From Desulfurispirillum indicum S5 (GTDB lineage Bacteria; Chrysiogenota; Chrysiogenetes; Chrysiogenales; Chrysiogenaceae), in contig NC_014836.1 of NCBI RefSeq assembly GCF_000177635.2, positions 1,996,001 to 2,060,000 of the forward strand: DNA of 64,000 nucleotides. The letters are read 5' to 3'. The notes under the pieces were generated by a model that worked only from the letters and a program-made list of their open reading frames with translations, was not told the DNA's origin and ran no database searches. This document shows positions 54,864-63,918 of this stretch, in pieces (the first letter of the stretch is position 1; each line of letters begins with the position of its first letter). Position numbers and translations under genes: made by a program.

Positions 54864-56963
54864 TCATTCACCCAGGGGACGGCTCCCGTTCCCACACTCA
54901 AATGGCGGCTGAAGCAGAAGCTCCGGCTCTGGCCTGCCGATGGCATACCCCTGGGCATAGGCGATACCCAGACGCCGGACTATTTCCACCAGCTCCTGTT
55001 CGCTGACAAACTCGGCCACGATGTGAATGCCCACCTTCCCGGCGAAAAAGACAATACTTTCCACTATATGGAGATTCCTGGGGTCGTCGCGCAGACCATG
55101 CACCAGTGAGCCATCGAGCTTGATATAGTCAACCTGCAGCTTCATGATGTGTTCAAAGTTGGAGTATCCGCTGCCGAAATCGTCAATGGCAACCTTGCAC
55201 CCCAGCTCCTTGACCTGCTGAATAAAGCGCGAAACCTCCCCGTAGTTGTCGATACCTTCTGACTCCAGGATCTCAAAAATCACGCGAGCTGCGTTGTGAG
55301 GCGTCAGCAGATCCATGATGGACTGGCGGATATCCTCGTTGACGATGTCGGCGTAGGAGAGATTGATGCTGAACATGTAATGGTTGTTGGCAAAGGCTGC
55401 AAAGGATTTGCGCAGCATGATCCCCACCAGGCGCGGGTAGAGTTTGGAGCGCTGAGCCACACTGAGAAACTCTCCGGGACTCAGGACCTCGTCGCCATGG
55501 CGGATGCGCATCAGACACTCATACTTGGTAATCTCGCAGCTCTGCAGGTCGCAGATAGGCTGAAACACCGGAAAGACACTATCCTCATCAATCGCCTGCC
55601 GGATCTTCTGCGTGATGGCAATATTCTGGCGATAGCGCTGCACCGCGTTAAACTCCTCGGAATAGCACAAGGTATTGCGGCGCTGCGCCTTGGCGTGATG
55701 CATGGTCATCTCCAGGCGTCCAAGGGGATTGGAAGCCTCGTTGGTGCCCACTACCGTCACATTGAACTGCACATCGGCAATAGCGGGAGGTGTGTGGGAA
55801 TTATCCACCAGGCAGTCGTGGAGAGTTTCCAGGTAGCGGCTCAGTGCTGAATCCTCAACCCGGGGACAGAGAACCACAAAGTTGTCGCCGGAAAAACGGT
55901 AGACCACCCCGCCCTCACAGCACTCCTGAATGCGGCGAGCCAGCTCCTGCAGCAGAATATCGCCACTGCTGATGCCGAATATTTCGTTAATCTCCCGAAA
56001 ACCATCCACATCCACCAGGCAGAAGGTACGTGGACTGCGCACAAAAGCCAGATCCCTGGCCAGACGAGCGCGATTGCCCATGCCCGTCAGCGCATCCACC
56101 AGATACTGACGCTCCAGCTCGACAGCCGCCTGGTCCACCCGGTTCTGCAGACTGTTATTCAGGGCAACCAGCTTCTCTTCGCGATCCTGGATCTGCTTGC
56201 GCAGACTCCTCAGCAGGGACATCAGGTTCAGATTATAATTCCAGGCAAAGTACAGCGCCGCCACAATAAAGACCGCCGTGATCAGCACCGAGAAGACAAA
56301 GCTGGCCAGCAGACGCTGGCGCTGCTGGTGGGTATGGGAGGCAATAACCTCTTCAATGTCATCAAGATAGAGACCTGCACCAATAATCCAGTCCAGCTCA
56401 GGCAGAAGCACCAGATAACTGGTCTTTTCGCTGACGGTTCGCTCGGCATCCGGCTTTTCGTACCAGTAGGTAACCCGCGCCGTACCCGTTTCCCGCAGCT
56501 GCTGCAGATAGACTTCGCGGTAGGCAAAACCATGCTTGTCCTGCAATGACGAGTCCATGGGGACACCGACCTGGGAAGGATCTATCGGCAACAGCAGATG
56601 CCGGGCAAAATCCGGGCCGCCACGCATACTCCTCACCTCCAGGGCAAAGAAGTAGCCATTGAGCCTCGGACCGATGCGATGCTGGCGCAGGCGCTCCAGA
56701 GTCATGGCAGGATCAAACGTGCCCTGGAGCAGCTCTGAGCGAATTATCGTCACCTCGCGCTGCAGGTGCTCGCGCAGAAGAGCAAACTGGCTGTCGATAT
56801 AGGAATCTTTAAAATCGCTGCTGTACTGCTTCAGAAGCTGAAGCTGCTGATAGGAGTAAAATCCGCTGAGACCGAAAGCCAGAAAGGCAATCAGCAGAAC
56901 AAACCCCCTCAGAATACGCCTGAAAAGACGCCGCTCGGTTCTGGCCAAAAATTCCGCAGGCAT
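54864..56963 (-). CDS. Cache-GGDEF-EAL membrane protein
   Basis: A 699-residue protein. Two membrane helices (about 18-38 and 220-242) bracket an extracytoplasmic Cache domain (YWYEKPDAERTVSEKTSYL...), then a GGDEF domain (about 285-425) and an EAL domain (about 450-690). The GGDEF loop is SGDNF, so cyclase activity is unlikely. The EAL motif reads ECL, with the remaining c-di-GMP hydrolysis residues kept (INLSY, EILESEG, DDFGSGYSNF, YIKLDGSLV, VAEFVSEQEL). It may be a phosphodiesterase controlled by a small ligand. Confidence 0.9.
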   Translation of the reverse strand: MPAEFLARTERRLFRRILRGFVLLIAFLAFGLSGFYSYQQLQLLKQYSSDFKDSYIDSQFALLREHLQREVTIIRSELLQGTFDPAMTLERLRQHRIGPRLNGYFFALEVRSMRGGPDFARHLLLPIDPSQVGVPMDSSLQDKHGFAYREVYLQQLRETGTARVTYWYEKPDAERTVSEKTSYLVLLPELDWIIGAGLYLDDIEEVIASHTHQQRQRLLASFVFSVLITAVFIVAALYFAWNYNLNLMSLLRSLRKQIQDREEKLVALNNSLQNRVDQAAVELERQYLVDALTGMGNRARLARDLAFVRSPRTFCLVDVDGFREINEIFGISSGDILLQELARRIQECCEGGVVYRFSGDNFVVLCPRVEDSALSRYLETLHDCLVDNSHTPPAIADVQFNVTVVGTNEASNPLGRLEMTMHHAKAQRRNTLCYSEEFNAVQRYRQNIAITQKIRQAIDEDSVFPVFQPICDLQSCEITKYECLMRIRHGDEVLSPGEFLSVAQRSKLYPRLVGIMLRKSFAAFANNHYMFSINLSYADIVNEDIRQSIMDLLTPHNAARVIFEILESEGIDNYGEVSRFIQQVKELGCKVAIDDFGSGYSNFEHIMKLQVDYIKLDGSLVHGLRDDPRNLHIVESIVFFAGKVGIHIVAEFVSEQELVEIVRRLGIAYAQGYAIGRPEPELLLQPPFECGNGSRPLGE

Positions 56964-57386
56964 AGGACACCACCTGTGTCTGTATGGAAACGGTTATTGG
57001 AGAAAGCGGTACTGACGCATCGTCTGATACACAGGCATGTCAGAAAAATCCTGTCCATGGGAACCACTCTCTTATACCACACCCGACCAGTTCCCACGAT
57101 ACCCTTCTTTGATCCAGGGGAAAACAATCAAAGACAGCACCTCGCACACAGCCCTCAAAGCATCGGGGGAAGAGAGCAACAGCCAGGTTTACCGCAAACG
57201 GACACGGAGAAACGCGCAGAGAAAGACAACTGCAGAAAGGCAATTTCTCACACCAAGCTCACAAAGACGCCAAGGAAAGGCAAGGGGATTAACCACGGAA
57301 GGCAGGGCAGTTACCGCAAATGGACGCAAATACCCGCGAATGAGGAAATGTCATACAAGGTCTATGGGAAGAGAAGGCGGTACTGT

Positions 57387-57524
57387 CCGCAGATGGACGC
57401 AGATTTGCGCAGATAAATGCAGTGGAACATGAAGACAGGTTTCTCGCGGAGCACGCAGAGACGCAGTGAAAAGGCAGGGAAAGATTTGACCACGGAAAAC
57501 ACGGAGGGCACGGAAAAAGAGGGG
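57387..57524 (+). repeat. Left arm of a large imperfect inverted repeat
   Basis: From CCGCAGATGGACGCAGATTT through TGAAGACAGGTTTCTC and ACCACGGAA to GGGCACGGAAA. It matches the reverse complement of 58028-58157 with the same block order, at an estimated 75-85% identity. Confidence 0.8.
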
Positions 57525-57851
57525 AAGACATACCTCTCGCCGCAAAGCTCGCTAAGGAAAGCGCGGAAGTAACCGCGAATGGGAAAGCACATGGAGTGCA
57601 AACGACAACGGCAACACCGCAGATGGGGGGAGTAGCTTGTTAAGTCGATCTAAACGCAGAGCATTTCCATGAGCCGATTCAGGAGCAAAATCACATATCT
57701 GTCATTTTCATGGATGTTAACAGTGTCCCGTAACATTTACCATGATATCATGCAGACTGAATCGACTGGCGCGACAATGCTTCGCTTCAGAAGTACGCTT
57801 TTTCAAATTGCATGTTTAATGGAGAAACTGGCTCAGGTGAAAGCCTGATTT

Positions 57852-57896
57852 CATTCGCGTTTATTCGCGTCCATTCGCGGTTGTCATCGGCTGTTC
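57852..57896 (+). repeat. 45-bp direct repeat, first copy
   Basis: Identical, base for base, to 58185-58229; begins CATTCGCGTTTATTCGCGTC and ends ATCGGCTGTTC. Confidence 0.9.
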
Positions 57897-58027
57897 CGTT
57901 TTTCCACATCCGTCTTTATCCGAGTCCATCCGTGGTTACAAACGGCTGCTAGGATTTCCCCTGGCGTCTTTGCGCCTTGGCGTGAGAAACTGCCTTTCTC
58001 TATTTGCCTTTATCTACGAAATCTGCC

Positions 58028-58157
58028 TCTCCTCTTTCCGTGCCCTCTGTGTATTCCGTGGTTAATCTCACCGCCTTTCCTTCGCGTCCCTGCGTGCTCC
58101 GTGAGAAACCTGTCTTCACCACCCTGCATTTATCTGCAAATCTGCGTCCATCTGCGG
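58028..58157 (-). repeat. Right arm of the large imperfect inverted repeat
   Basis: Reverse-complement counterpart of 57387-57524, separated from it by about 500 bases. Contains TTTCCGTGCCCTCTG, GAGAAACCTGTCTTCA and AAATCTGCGTCCATCTGCGG. Confidence 0.8.
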
Positions 58158-58184
58158 ATAATATCTCTTGTTTTTGCAGCTCCC

Positions 58185-58229
58185 CATTCGCGTTTATTCG
58201 CGTCCATTCGCGGTTGTCATCGGCTGTTC
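58185..58229 (+). repeat. 45-bp direct repeat, second copy
   Basis: Identical to 57852-57896. It ends 25 bases before the hisA stop codon. Confidence 0.9.
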
Positions 58230-58254
58230 TGTACCCGTGTCCATCCGGGTTTCT

Positions 58255-58980
58255 TCACTCCCCTGCCAACGCTATTGCCTCGTGCAGGTCGATGGCCCCG
58301 GTATAGATCGCTTTGCCCGCGATGACTCCGCAGATGCCTTCATGTTCATGCTCTTTAAGGCGACGGATGTCGTCCAGGGAGGTCAGGCCGCCGCTGGCGA
58401 TGACGGGGATGCTGATGCTGCGGGCCAGGTTGGCGCACTCTTCCACGTTCATGCCCTGCATCAGGCCATCGCGGGAGATGTCGGTGTAGATGATGGCTTC
58501 CACTCCGGCGTCTTCCAGGGATTTGGCCAGTTCGGTGGCGCGTACGTCAGTGATTTCGGCCCAACCGTTGACGGCAACCATGCCGTTCTGGGCGTCTATG
58601 CCCACGCGAACGCGGCCGGGGTAGGCGGCGCAGGCCTGGCGCACGAATTCGGGGTCGGAGACGGCCACGGTGCCCAGGATGGGGTTGGTAATGCCGAGCT
58701 CCATGACGGTGTGCAGGGTTTCCATGTTGCGGATGCCGCCGCCCAGCTCTGTTGGTATATTGATGGCCGAGACTATCTGCTTGATGGCTTCCTGGTTGAC
58801 GGGTTTGCGGGCGAAGGCGCCGTTGAGGTCGACGATGTGGAGCATGGCGGCTCCGGCGCTGGCCCAGCGGGTGGCCATTGCAGCGGGGTTGTCGCCAAAT
58901 ACGGTTGCCTGCTGCATGTCGCCCTGTACGAGGCGTACGCAATTTCCGTCTTTAAGGTCTATGGCGGGTATTACCATCAT
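58255..58980 (-). CDS. hisA: ProFAR isomerase (HisA)
   Basis: A 241-residue TIM-barrel isomerase of histidine synthesis. It opens [19 protein letters not shown], with the catalytic aspartates in AIDLKDG and YTDISRDG, and phosphate-binding glycines in ELGGGIR and [11 protein letters not shown] 58980 or the ATG directly after it may be used. It follows hisH with a 6-base gap. hisF and the other his genes are not in the window. Confidence 0.95.
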   Translation of the reverse strand: MMVIPAIDLKDGNCVRLVQGDMQQATVFGDNPAAMATRWASAGAAMLHIVDLNGAFARKPVNQEAIKQIVSAINIPTELGGGIRNMETLHTVMELGITNPILGTVAVSDPEFVRQACAAYPGRVRVGIDAQNGMVAVNGWAEITDVRATELAKSLEDAGVEAIIYTDISRDGLMQGMNVEECANLARSISIPVIASGGLTSLDDIRRLKEHEHEGICGVIAGKAIYTGAIDLHEAIALAGE

Positions 58981-58986
58981 GGGGAT

Positions 58987-59616
58987 TTATCCTTTTTCTG
59001 CGAAATTTTTGAGTATCTGGAGTCCGGCGGCGGAGGATTTTTCGGGGTGGAACTGGGTGCCGTAGAGGCGGCCTTTCTGCAGGGCGGTGCAGTAGGTGAT
59101 GCCGTATTCGGTCTGGCCCAGGATGGCTCCGGGTTCCTGCACGTCGCAGTAGAAGGAGTGGACGAAGTAGAAGTGCTCCTGCTCTGCCAGACCCTGGGTC
59201 AGGACACTGGGCTGCAGAAAACGCACGGTGTTCCAGCCCATCTGGGGGATTTTCAGTTCGGCGGAGACGGCGCCGCGAAAGGGTTTGACTTCGCCTTTGA
59301 TGACTCCCAGCCCTTGGTGGGTGCCAAATTCGTGGGAGCGCTCCAGCAGCATCTGAAAACCGACGCAGATGCCGAGCAGGGGCTTGCCGTCGGCGATCCA
59401 CTGCTCAGCCAGGGGGCGCAGGCCGGAGGCTTCCAGGCCCTTCATGCAGTCGCCGAAGGCGCCGACTCCGGGCAGCACCAGTTTGTCGCACTGCTGCAGC
59501 TGTTCGGCGGTGGTGTAGAGGTGGGCTTCGACGCCCTGAACTTCAAAGGCTTTCTGGACGCTGCGCAGGTTGCCGATGCCGTAGTCGAAGATGCCAACGC
59601 GGGGGGTGCTGCCCAT
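58987..59616 (-). CDS. hisH: Imidazole glycerol phosphate synthase glutaminase subunit HisH
   Basis: A 209-residue class I amidotransferase. The catalytic triad is C84 (GICVGFQML), H190 and E192 (FHPEKS). It provides ammonia to HisF. Start overlaps the hisB stop by one base (TGATG). Confidence 0.95.
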   Translation of the reverse strand: MGSTPRVGIFDYGIGNLRSVQKAFEVQGVEAHLYTTAEQLQQCDKLVLPGVGAFGDCMKGLEASGLRPLAEQWIADGKPLLGICVGFQMLLERSHEFGTHQGLGVIKGEVKPFRGAVSAELKIPQMGWNTVRFLQPSVLTQGLAEQEHFYFVHSFYCDVQEPGAILGQTEYGITYCTALQKGRLYGTQFHPEKSSAAGLQILKNFAEKG

Positions 59617-60200
59617 CAGAGGACTCCCTTAGTGGAGAGCACACCGTCGCGGTTGCGGGCCAGGGCCTGCCGGCAGGCGTGGGCAAAGGCTTTGAAGCAG
59701 GCTTCGATGATGTGGTGCTTGTTGGTGCCATAACGCACGTTGATGTGCAGGTTCATGTCGGCACTGGCGGCCACGGCGGCGAAGAATTCGCGCACCAGCT
59801 CCACGTCAAAGCTGCCCACCTTGCCGGTGATTTCAAAGCCGTTCATGACGAAGCAGGGGCGTCCGCCAAAGTCCACACTCACTTCCACCAGGCTTTCGTC
59901 CATGGGGATGACGGCCCAGCCAAAGCGGGCCATGCCCGACTTGTCAGCGGCGGCTTCCTGAAAGGCCTGGCCGAGGCAGATGCCCGTGTCTTCCACGCTG
60001 TGGTGGTCGTCCACGTGCACATCCCCTTCAACGCTGAGTGTGAGGCCAAAGCCGGAGTGTTTGGCAAAGGCTTCCATCATATGGGTGAAAAAGCCGACGG
60101 GGGTGCGAATTGACGCGGCTTCAGGCGTGGTATCAAGATCCAGCTGCAGGTGGATTTCCGTTTCGCGGGTCTTTCTTGCAATGGACGCGGTGCGTGTCAT
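59616..60200 (-). CDS. hisB: Imidazoleglycerol-phosphate dehydratase
   Basis: A 194-residue stand-alone dehydratase, without the phosphatase domain found in enterobacterial HisB. The metal-binding histidine motifs GDVHVDDHHSVEDTG and GTNKHHIIEACFKA and the FFTHM segment are conserved. AAGGAGTT precedes the ATG. It starts the hisB-hisH-hisA run; the UbiD-like gene lies 48 bases upstream on the same strand, so it may be part of one transcript. Confidence 0.95.
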   Translation of the reverse strand: MTRTASIARKTRETEIHLQLDLDTTPEAASIRTPVGFFTHMMEAFAKHSGFGLTLSVEGDVHVDDHHSVEDTGICLGQAFQEAAADKSGMARFGWAVIPMDESLVEVSVDFGGRPCFVMNGFEITGKVGSFDVELVREFFAAVAASADMNLHINVRYGTNKHHIIEACFKAFAHACRQALARNRDGVLSTKGVL

Positions 60201-60248
60201 GGGAACTCCTTCAAGGGGTGCGGTTTCATACAGGCGGCAGTTCCCCGT

Positions 60249-61880
60249 CTACCACAGGGGAATGGGTTGCCTGGGAGGCTGCGTGTCGAGGGCATTGAGC
60301 ATCAGGGTGTCGCCAACCCGGCACAGCCCCTGGGACAGCTCGACGTTATTCAGGGCTCGCCAGAAGAGGGTCGTATCGTCACCGCCACGGTGGTGCGGAC
60401 TGAGTACCACCACCACATCGGGTGCCAGTGGGGAGCTGTCTTCCACGGCTTGCCTGGCATCGGCAAAAGATGACGCAAAGCAGAAGGCGATCCGCCTCTG
60501 CTGCCCGTGCCAGGCAAAGGCGAATTCTACACTTTTTTGTCGCATTTGCTCAAGGAGCTTTTGCCTCTGCGTGGACAAAGCCCGCCCATTGCTGGCAGAA
60601 CCGGTGGCATTCACCACCAGACACCCGTCATGCAGAGAAATTCCCCGCTGACAGTCCAGACCGGCAAGCGCCGTCTGCCATGGTGGCCAATGAAGACCGT
60701 CATGGCTGACCACAAAGACCAGCAGCCGCGAGCGGACGAAGGGCTTCAGCCTGCGCAGCAGGGGAAGGATATCCGCGACATCGGTGCCGGGTTTCAGCAG
60801 GATCAGGGCGGCACCGTGGTACATGCCCCACGGGAGAAAGCGAAAATCCACAATGCCTGGCAGCCTGTGATTCAGCAGCGGTGCAAGCATGCGCTCCACC
60901 ACGCCGCCCAGCACATGGCTCTCGGTGGGCGGCCTGCCGGTGACAATGCCCTGACACACGGGCCGCGCCTTCAGCCACATGCGTTCCAGGTGAAAAACCG
61001 GGCAGGGTCGGGGTTCGGTATAGTAGCCGGTATGGTTTCCGAAGGGGCTTTCCCGTTGCTGTTCGGTGGGATGAAGAAAGCCGCTGAGCACGATCTGCGC
61101 ATCGGCGGGAATCTCTGCTCCTGCCATGGAGACCAGGGGCAAGGGACCACCCAGCCACTGGGCGAAGCTGATCTCATCCAACTGGGGTGGCAGGGGAGCG
61201 GCGGCGGCCACCAGCAGGGATGCCGGCACCCCCAGGGCAATATGCACGGGCAGGGGCTCTTCGCGCTGGCGATACCGCTGAAAGATCCGCTCGCCATCGC
61301 TGCCGGGCAGGAAATGCACCGTGGCCGTTCGCGGGCCGAGAATACCAATCCGGTAGATGCCGGCGTGGGTGATGCCATTGGCCTCGTCGCGGGCGAAGAG
61401 CACTGCGGCGGTCAGGAAGCTGCCCGTCTCGGCGGGGAAATTGCGCTGGGCGGGCAGCAGCGCCAGGGAGGCGGATTGATCAAGGCTATGGGGAAATGCG
61501 GCACTCCTGTCCTGATACTGTCGCCGGGGCTCCTGCAGGGCGCTCCAGGCGGTACGCCAATCCGCTGACGGCTGGAGCAGGGTATCCAGGGCCTGACGCA
61601 CCCTGCGGCTCAGGTCATCGGCGCAACCGATGCCCAGCGCCCTGAGCAGGCGCGCTTCGGTGGAGTAGGTGTTGAGCACCAGTGAGATGGGCAGCGCGGC
61701 TGAAGCTGGCGCATGCAGCTGCAAGGCGCAGCCCTGGTCGCCGAGGCGCAGCTGCTCCAGGGCCATCCGGGCTGCCAGCGTCGGGGCGTACTCACCCTGG
61801 ACAGCGTGTATGATTTTGTGTTCTGAATCCAGGCGCGTGAGGTAGTCGTCCAGTCGCAAAAGGTTCTCCATAGGTATCAT
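60249..61880 (-). CDS. UbiD-family prenylated-FMN-dependent decarboxylase
   Basis: A protein of about 543 residues. UbiD features are SPFGNHTGYYTEPRPCPVFH, the KARPVCQGIVTGRPPTESHVLGG block and the VDFRFLPWGMYHGAALI core strand. UbiD enzymes remove carboxyl groups from aromatic or unsaturated acids; with mqnC in the window a role as the menaquinone (futalosine route) decarboxylase is plausible but not shown. Start uncertain: ATG 61880 or ATG 61871, neither with a strong ribosome site; upstream sequence in frame is unconserved. It is rather divergent from E. coli UbiD. Confidence 0.83.
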   Translation of the reverse strand: MIPMENLLRLDDYLTRLDSEHKIIHAVQGEYAPTLAARMALEQLRLGDQGCALQLHAPASAALPISLVLNTYSTEARLLRALGIGCADDLSRRVRQALDTLLQPSADWRTAWSALQEPRRQYQDRSAAFPHSLDQSASLALLPAQRNFPAETGSFLTAAVLFARDEANGITHAGIYRIGILGPRTATVHFLPGSDGERIFQRYRQREEPLPVHIALGVPASLLVAAAAPLPPQLDEISFAQWLGGPLPLVSMAGAEIPADAQIVLSGFLHPTEQQRESPFGNHTGYYTEPRPCPVFHLERMWLKARPVCQGIVTGRPPTESHVLGGVVERMLAPLLNHRLPGIVDFRFLPWGMYHGAALILLKPGTDVADILPLLRRLKPFVRSRLLVFVVSHDGLHWPPWQTALAGLDCQRGISLHDGCLVVNATGSASNGRALSTQRQKLLEQMRQKSVEFAFAWHGQQRRIAFCFASSFADARQAVEDSSPLAPDVVVVLSPHHRGGDDTTLFWRALNNVELSQGLCRVGDTLMLNALDTQPPRQPIPLW

Positions 61881-61923
61881 CGGGTGAGGGTTCTGAAATT
61901 TTTTTTTGAGGAAACAGCATTTT

Positions 61924-61952
61924 ATAGTATGGTGAGTTCGTTTTCCAGGCAA
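61924..61952 (-). promoter_or_regulatory. Promoter of the UbiD-like gene
   Basis: On the minus strand TTGCCT (61952-61947), 17 bases, TACTAT (61929-61924), about 44 bases before the start at 61880. Confidence 0.5.
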
Positions 61953-62021
61953 CAATACTGCCTTTGCACAGACATGAACCTGGAGCTTGAAGCAGACTTT
62001 TGGGGCAGGTTGTAGAAAAAA

Positions 62022-62498
62022 ATGCGTGAACACATTGTGGATATTGGCTCTTATCTCCTCTCCAGCCATCTGGACGATGTATTGGCAACACGCTCACTGG
62101 TGTCCAATGTGGCCATCTGCGTTCACGACCAGCAACGACGCCTCGGTGGCCTCTTTCACTTTGCCCTGCCTGAATGCACCATCTCCGACAACAACCCATA
62201 TCTCTACGGAATTCCTGGGCTGGCCCTCTTTTTTGAAGCCTGTTATGGCGCCGGCATGGATCCTGGAAGAATCCGCATCGGCCTTGCCGGTGGCGGCGGA
62301 CTGCCGGGAAACCCGGTTTCATCGGGACTGGGAAGCCATAACCGTCGGGTACTGCTGGATTTTCTGAAAAAAGAGCGACTCCCCATAGCCGCCGCCAGCC
62401 TCGGTCAGGCCGCTGATGCCTGCTCCCTGCGCCTGCATATCGGTACGGGAAAAATCATGACCTTTCGCATTGGATGTTCTGAGGAGGAACCCCTATGA
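62022..62498 (+). CDS. CheD-like protein lacking the catalytic cysteine
   Basis: A 158-residue protein with the CheD fold order: SLVSNVAICVHDQQRRLGGLFHFALPE at the N-terminus, GLAGGGGLPG in the middle, IGSHNRR-like GLGSHNRRVLLDFL, and a final LHIGTGKIMTFRI strand. CheD deamidases use Cys and His 17 residues apart; here the His is kept (H46) but the Cys position is Asn (N29 in LVSNVAICV), so deamidase activity is not expected. Its stop overlaps the HDOD gene start (ATGA). It is probably a binding or regulatory relative of CheD. Confidence 0.78.
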   Translation: MREHIVDIGSYLLSSHLDDVLATRSLVSNVAICVHDQQRRLGGLFHFALPECTISDNNPYLYGIPGLALFFEACYGAGMDPGRIRIGLAGGGGLPGNPVSSGLGSHNRRVLLDFLKKERLPIAAASLGQAADACSLRLHIGTGKIMTFRIGCSEEEPL

Positions 62499-63349
62499 AG
62501 CCCTTGACCCTGGAAGAGTTACTGCAGAATATCAACACCCTTCCTCCCATCCCCAGCCTGGTCATCCATGTGCTTGAGCTGCTGGACGACAAAAACTCCG
62601 ACACGCGGCTTATTTCCGACCAGCTGGCCTGCGACCCGGCGCTGACGGCGTCCATCCTGGCGGTGTGCAATTCCGGCTACTACTCCGTGCGCCAGGAGAT
62701 TACCAGCATCCAGATGGCCATCTCCTACCTGGGACGCAATACCATCAAGCGGATTCTCATCACTTCACTGGTCAGTCGTTACTATCAGAATCTGCCCAAA
62801 GGATACGAGGCATATCCCGGCCAGCTCTGGGAGCACTGCATCGCGGTGGCGATTTTCGCCGAACTGCTGGGCGAGCACTCAGCTCAGCTCAACCGCGACA
62901 CGCTCTTCACCGTGGGTCTGCTCCACGATGTGGGGAAAATCGTCCTCAACAGCCTGCTCCATGAGGAGTATCAGAAAGTTCTGGAAATAACCCGGCAGAA
63001 CTCACGGCCCTTTGAGGAGGTGGAAAGGGAATTGTTCGGATTCACCCACGGCGAAGCGGGTGCCTACCTGCTGGAAAAGTGGAAAATGCCTTCGGTTTTT
63101 ATCGATGTGGCGCGTCACCACTGCTCGCCAGCGCCATCACACGCCCCCGAGGTGCACGTGGTGGCAGCCGCCAACACCATGGCACGTTCCATGGGCCTTG
63201 GCACCGATATATATATCGTCGAGTGCGCACCCGATCACCCGCTGCTGGACAAAATCTCCCAGCAAGAAGGGCTGATGGAAGATCTCATCGCCCGCTTCCA
63301 GCAATCGTTCCAGCGTACCAGCGAGCTCTATCGCAACGCGGTGAAATAA
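62495..63349 (+). CDS. HDOD-domain signalling protein
   Basis: A 284-residue protein with an HDOD domain over about residues 10-215: LPPIPSLVIHVLELL, CDPALTASILAVCNSGYY, SIQMAISYLGRNTIKRI, and an HD-type LLHDVGK followed by THGEAGAYLLEKW. HDOD proteins are cytoplasmic regulators in signalling, often without enzymatic activity, though the HD pair is present here. AGGAGGA precedes the ATG. It is translationally coupled to the CheD-like protein. Confidence 0.9.
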   Translation: MKPLTLEELLQNINTLPPIPSLVIHVLELLDDKNSDTRLISDQLACDPALTASILAVCNSGYYSVRQEITSIQMAISYLGRNTIKRILITSLVSRYYQNLPKGYEAYPGQLWEHCIAVAIFAELLGEHSAQLNRDTLFTVGLLHDVGKIVLNSLLHEEYQKVLEITRQNSRPFEEVERELFGFTHGEAGAYLLEKWKMPSVFIDVARHHCSPAPSHAPEVHVVAAANTMARSMGLGTDIYIVECAPDHPLLDKISQQEGLMEDLIARFQQSFQRTSELYRNAVK

Positions 63350-63370
63350 CCCTGGAGCACTGCGTGCAAC

Positions 63371-63402
63371 GCCGCAGATAAGGGCTTCCCAGCCTGTCAG
63401 AG
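63371..63402 (-). repeat. Half copy of the palindromic intergenic element
   Basis: GTGCAACGCCGCAGATAAGG followed by GCTTCCCAGCCTGTCAG resembles 33013-33050 (GAGCAACGCAGCAGATGAGG, then AGAAGCCTGTTAG). It lies between the HDOD gene and the hemerythrin stop codon. Confidence 0.55.
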
Positions 63403-63861
63403 GTGACGGGGAGACGGTTTGTGCGCAACCCCGGACTGACTCCAGCTGGCAATGCGCCGATCATCATACTTGATGTGATTCACCAGCCACTCCACGATCT
63501 CCCGGTGAAAGACTTCAGCGAGCCCTTCATTGAAGCCTTCCTGTTTAAAGCGGTTCTTGAATTCCACCAGACGCGTGATGTAGTAGCTGTGAGCTATGCG
63601 GTGGGAGAGGAAATCGGGAAAATCACTCTCAATCATAATGCGCTCTTCATGGGAAAAGTGCGCAATCACGTAATCCAGCAAAAACACCACAAGATCCAGA
63701 ATTTCCAGCTCTTCTTCAAAGGAAAACTCGTGGGGCGCGTTCAGGGAGGCAATGCACTGCCCCATCCGCTTCACCAGTTCCCGGTGCTGCGCGTCAATAC
63801 TCTCATTGTGGGTCAGCAGCTCATCGCTCCACTGACATTCGGGGATATTCCATCGTGCCAT
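63397..63861 (-). CDS. Bacteriohemerythrin
   Basis: A 154-residue four-helix protein with the non-heme diiron ligands of hemerythrin: H in HNESIDAQHRELV, HFSHEERIM with the bridging glutamate, LSHRIAHSYY with two histidines, and WLVNHIKYDDRRI. It binds O2 reversibly and in anaerobes serves in oxygen sensing or scavenging. AAGGAGTTATT precedes the ATG. Single minus-strand gene, convergent with the HDOD gene. Confidence 0.93.
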   Translation of the reverse strand: MARWNIPECQWSDELLTHNESIDAQHRELVKRMGQCIASLNAPHEFSFEEELEILDLVVFLLDYVIAHFSHEERIMIESDFPDFLSHRIAHSYYITRLVEFKNRFKQEGFNEGLAEVFHREIVEWLVNHIKYDDRRIASWSQSGVAHKPSPRHL

Positions 63862-63918
63862 AATAACTCCTTGTCTGGGTTCGCGCGCATGCGCGTGTCG
63901 TGAGAAAACTTCAGCTGG

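Larger units (their letters stand above)
56964..58254. other. Gene-free block of phrase-like inverted and direct repeats
   Basis: About 1.3 kb without a credible gene. Frames here are Arg/Ser/Cys-rich and mirror one another. Short phrases such as CCGCAGATGGACGCAGATTT, ACCACGGAA, GCACGCAGAGACGC and ATTCGCGTCCATTCGCGG recur in both orientations. The centre (about 57605-57850) is AT-richer and unrelated. The individual arms are listed separately. Confidence 0.7.

Noticed and set aside
57037-58306. Small Arg/Ser/Cys-rich frames in the phrase-repeat block as proteins
   Set aside because: They are mirror images in both orientations created by the repeats themselves and carry no ribosome sites or conserved motifs.
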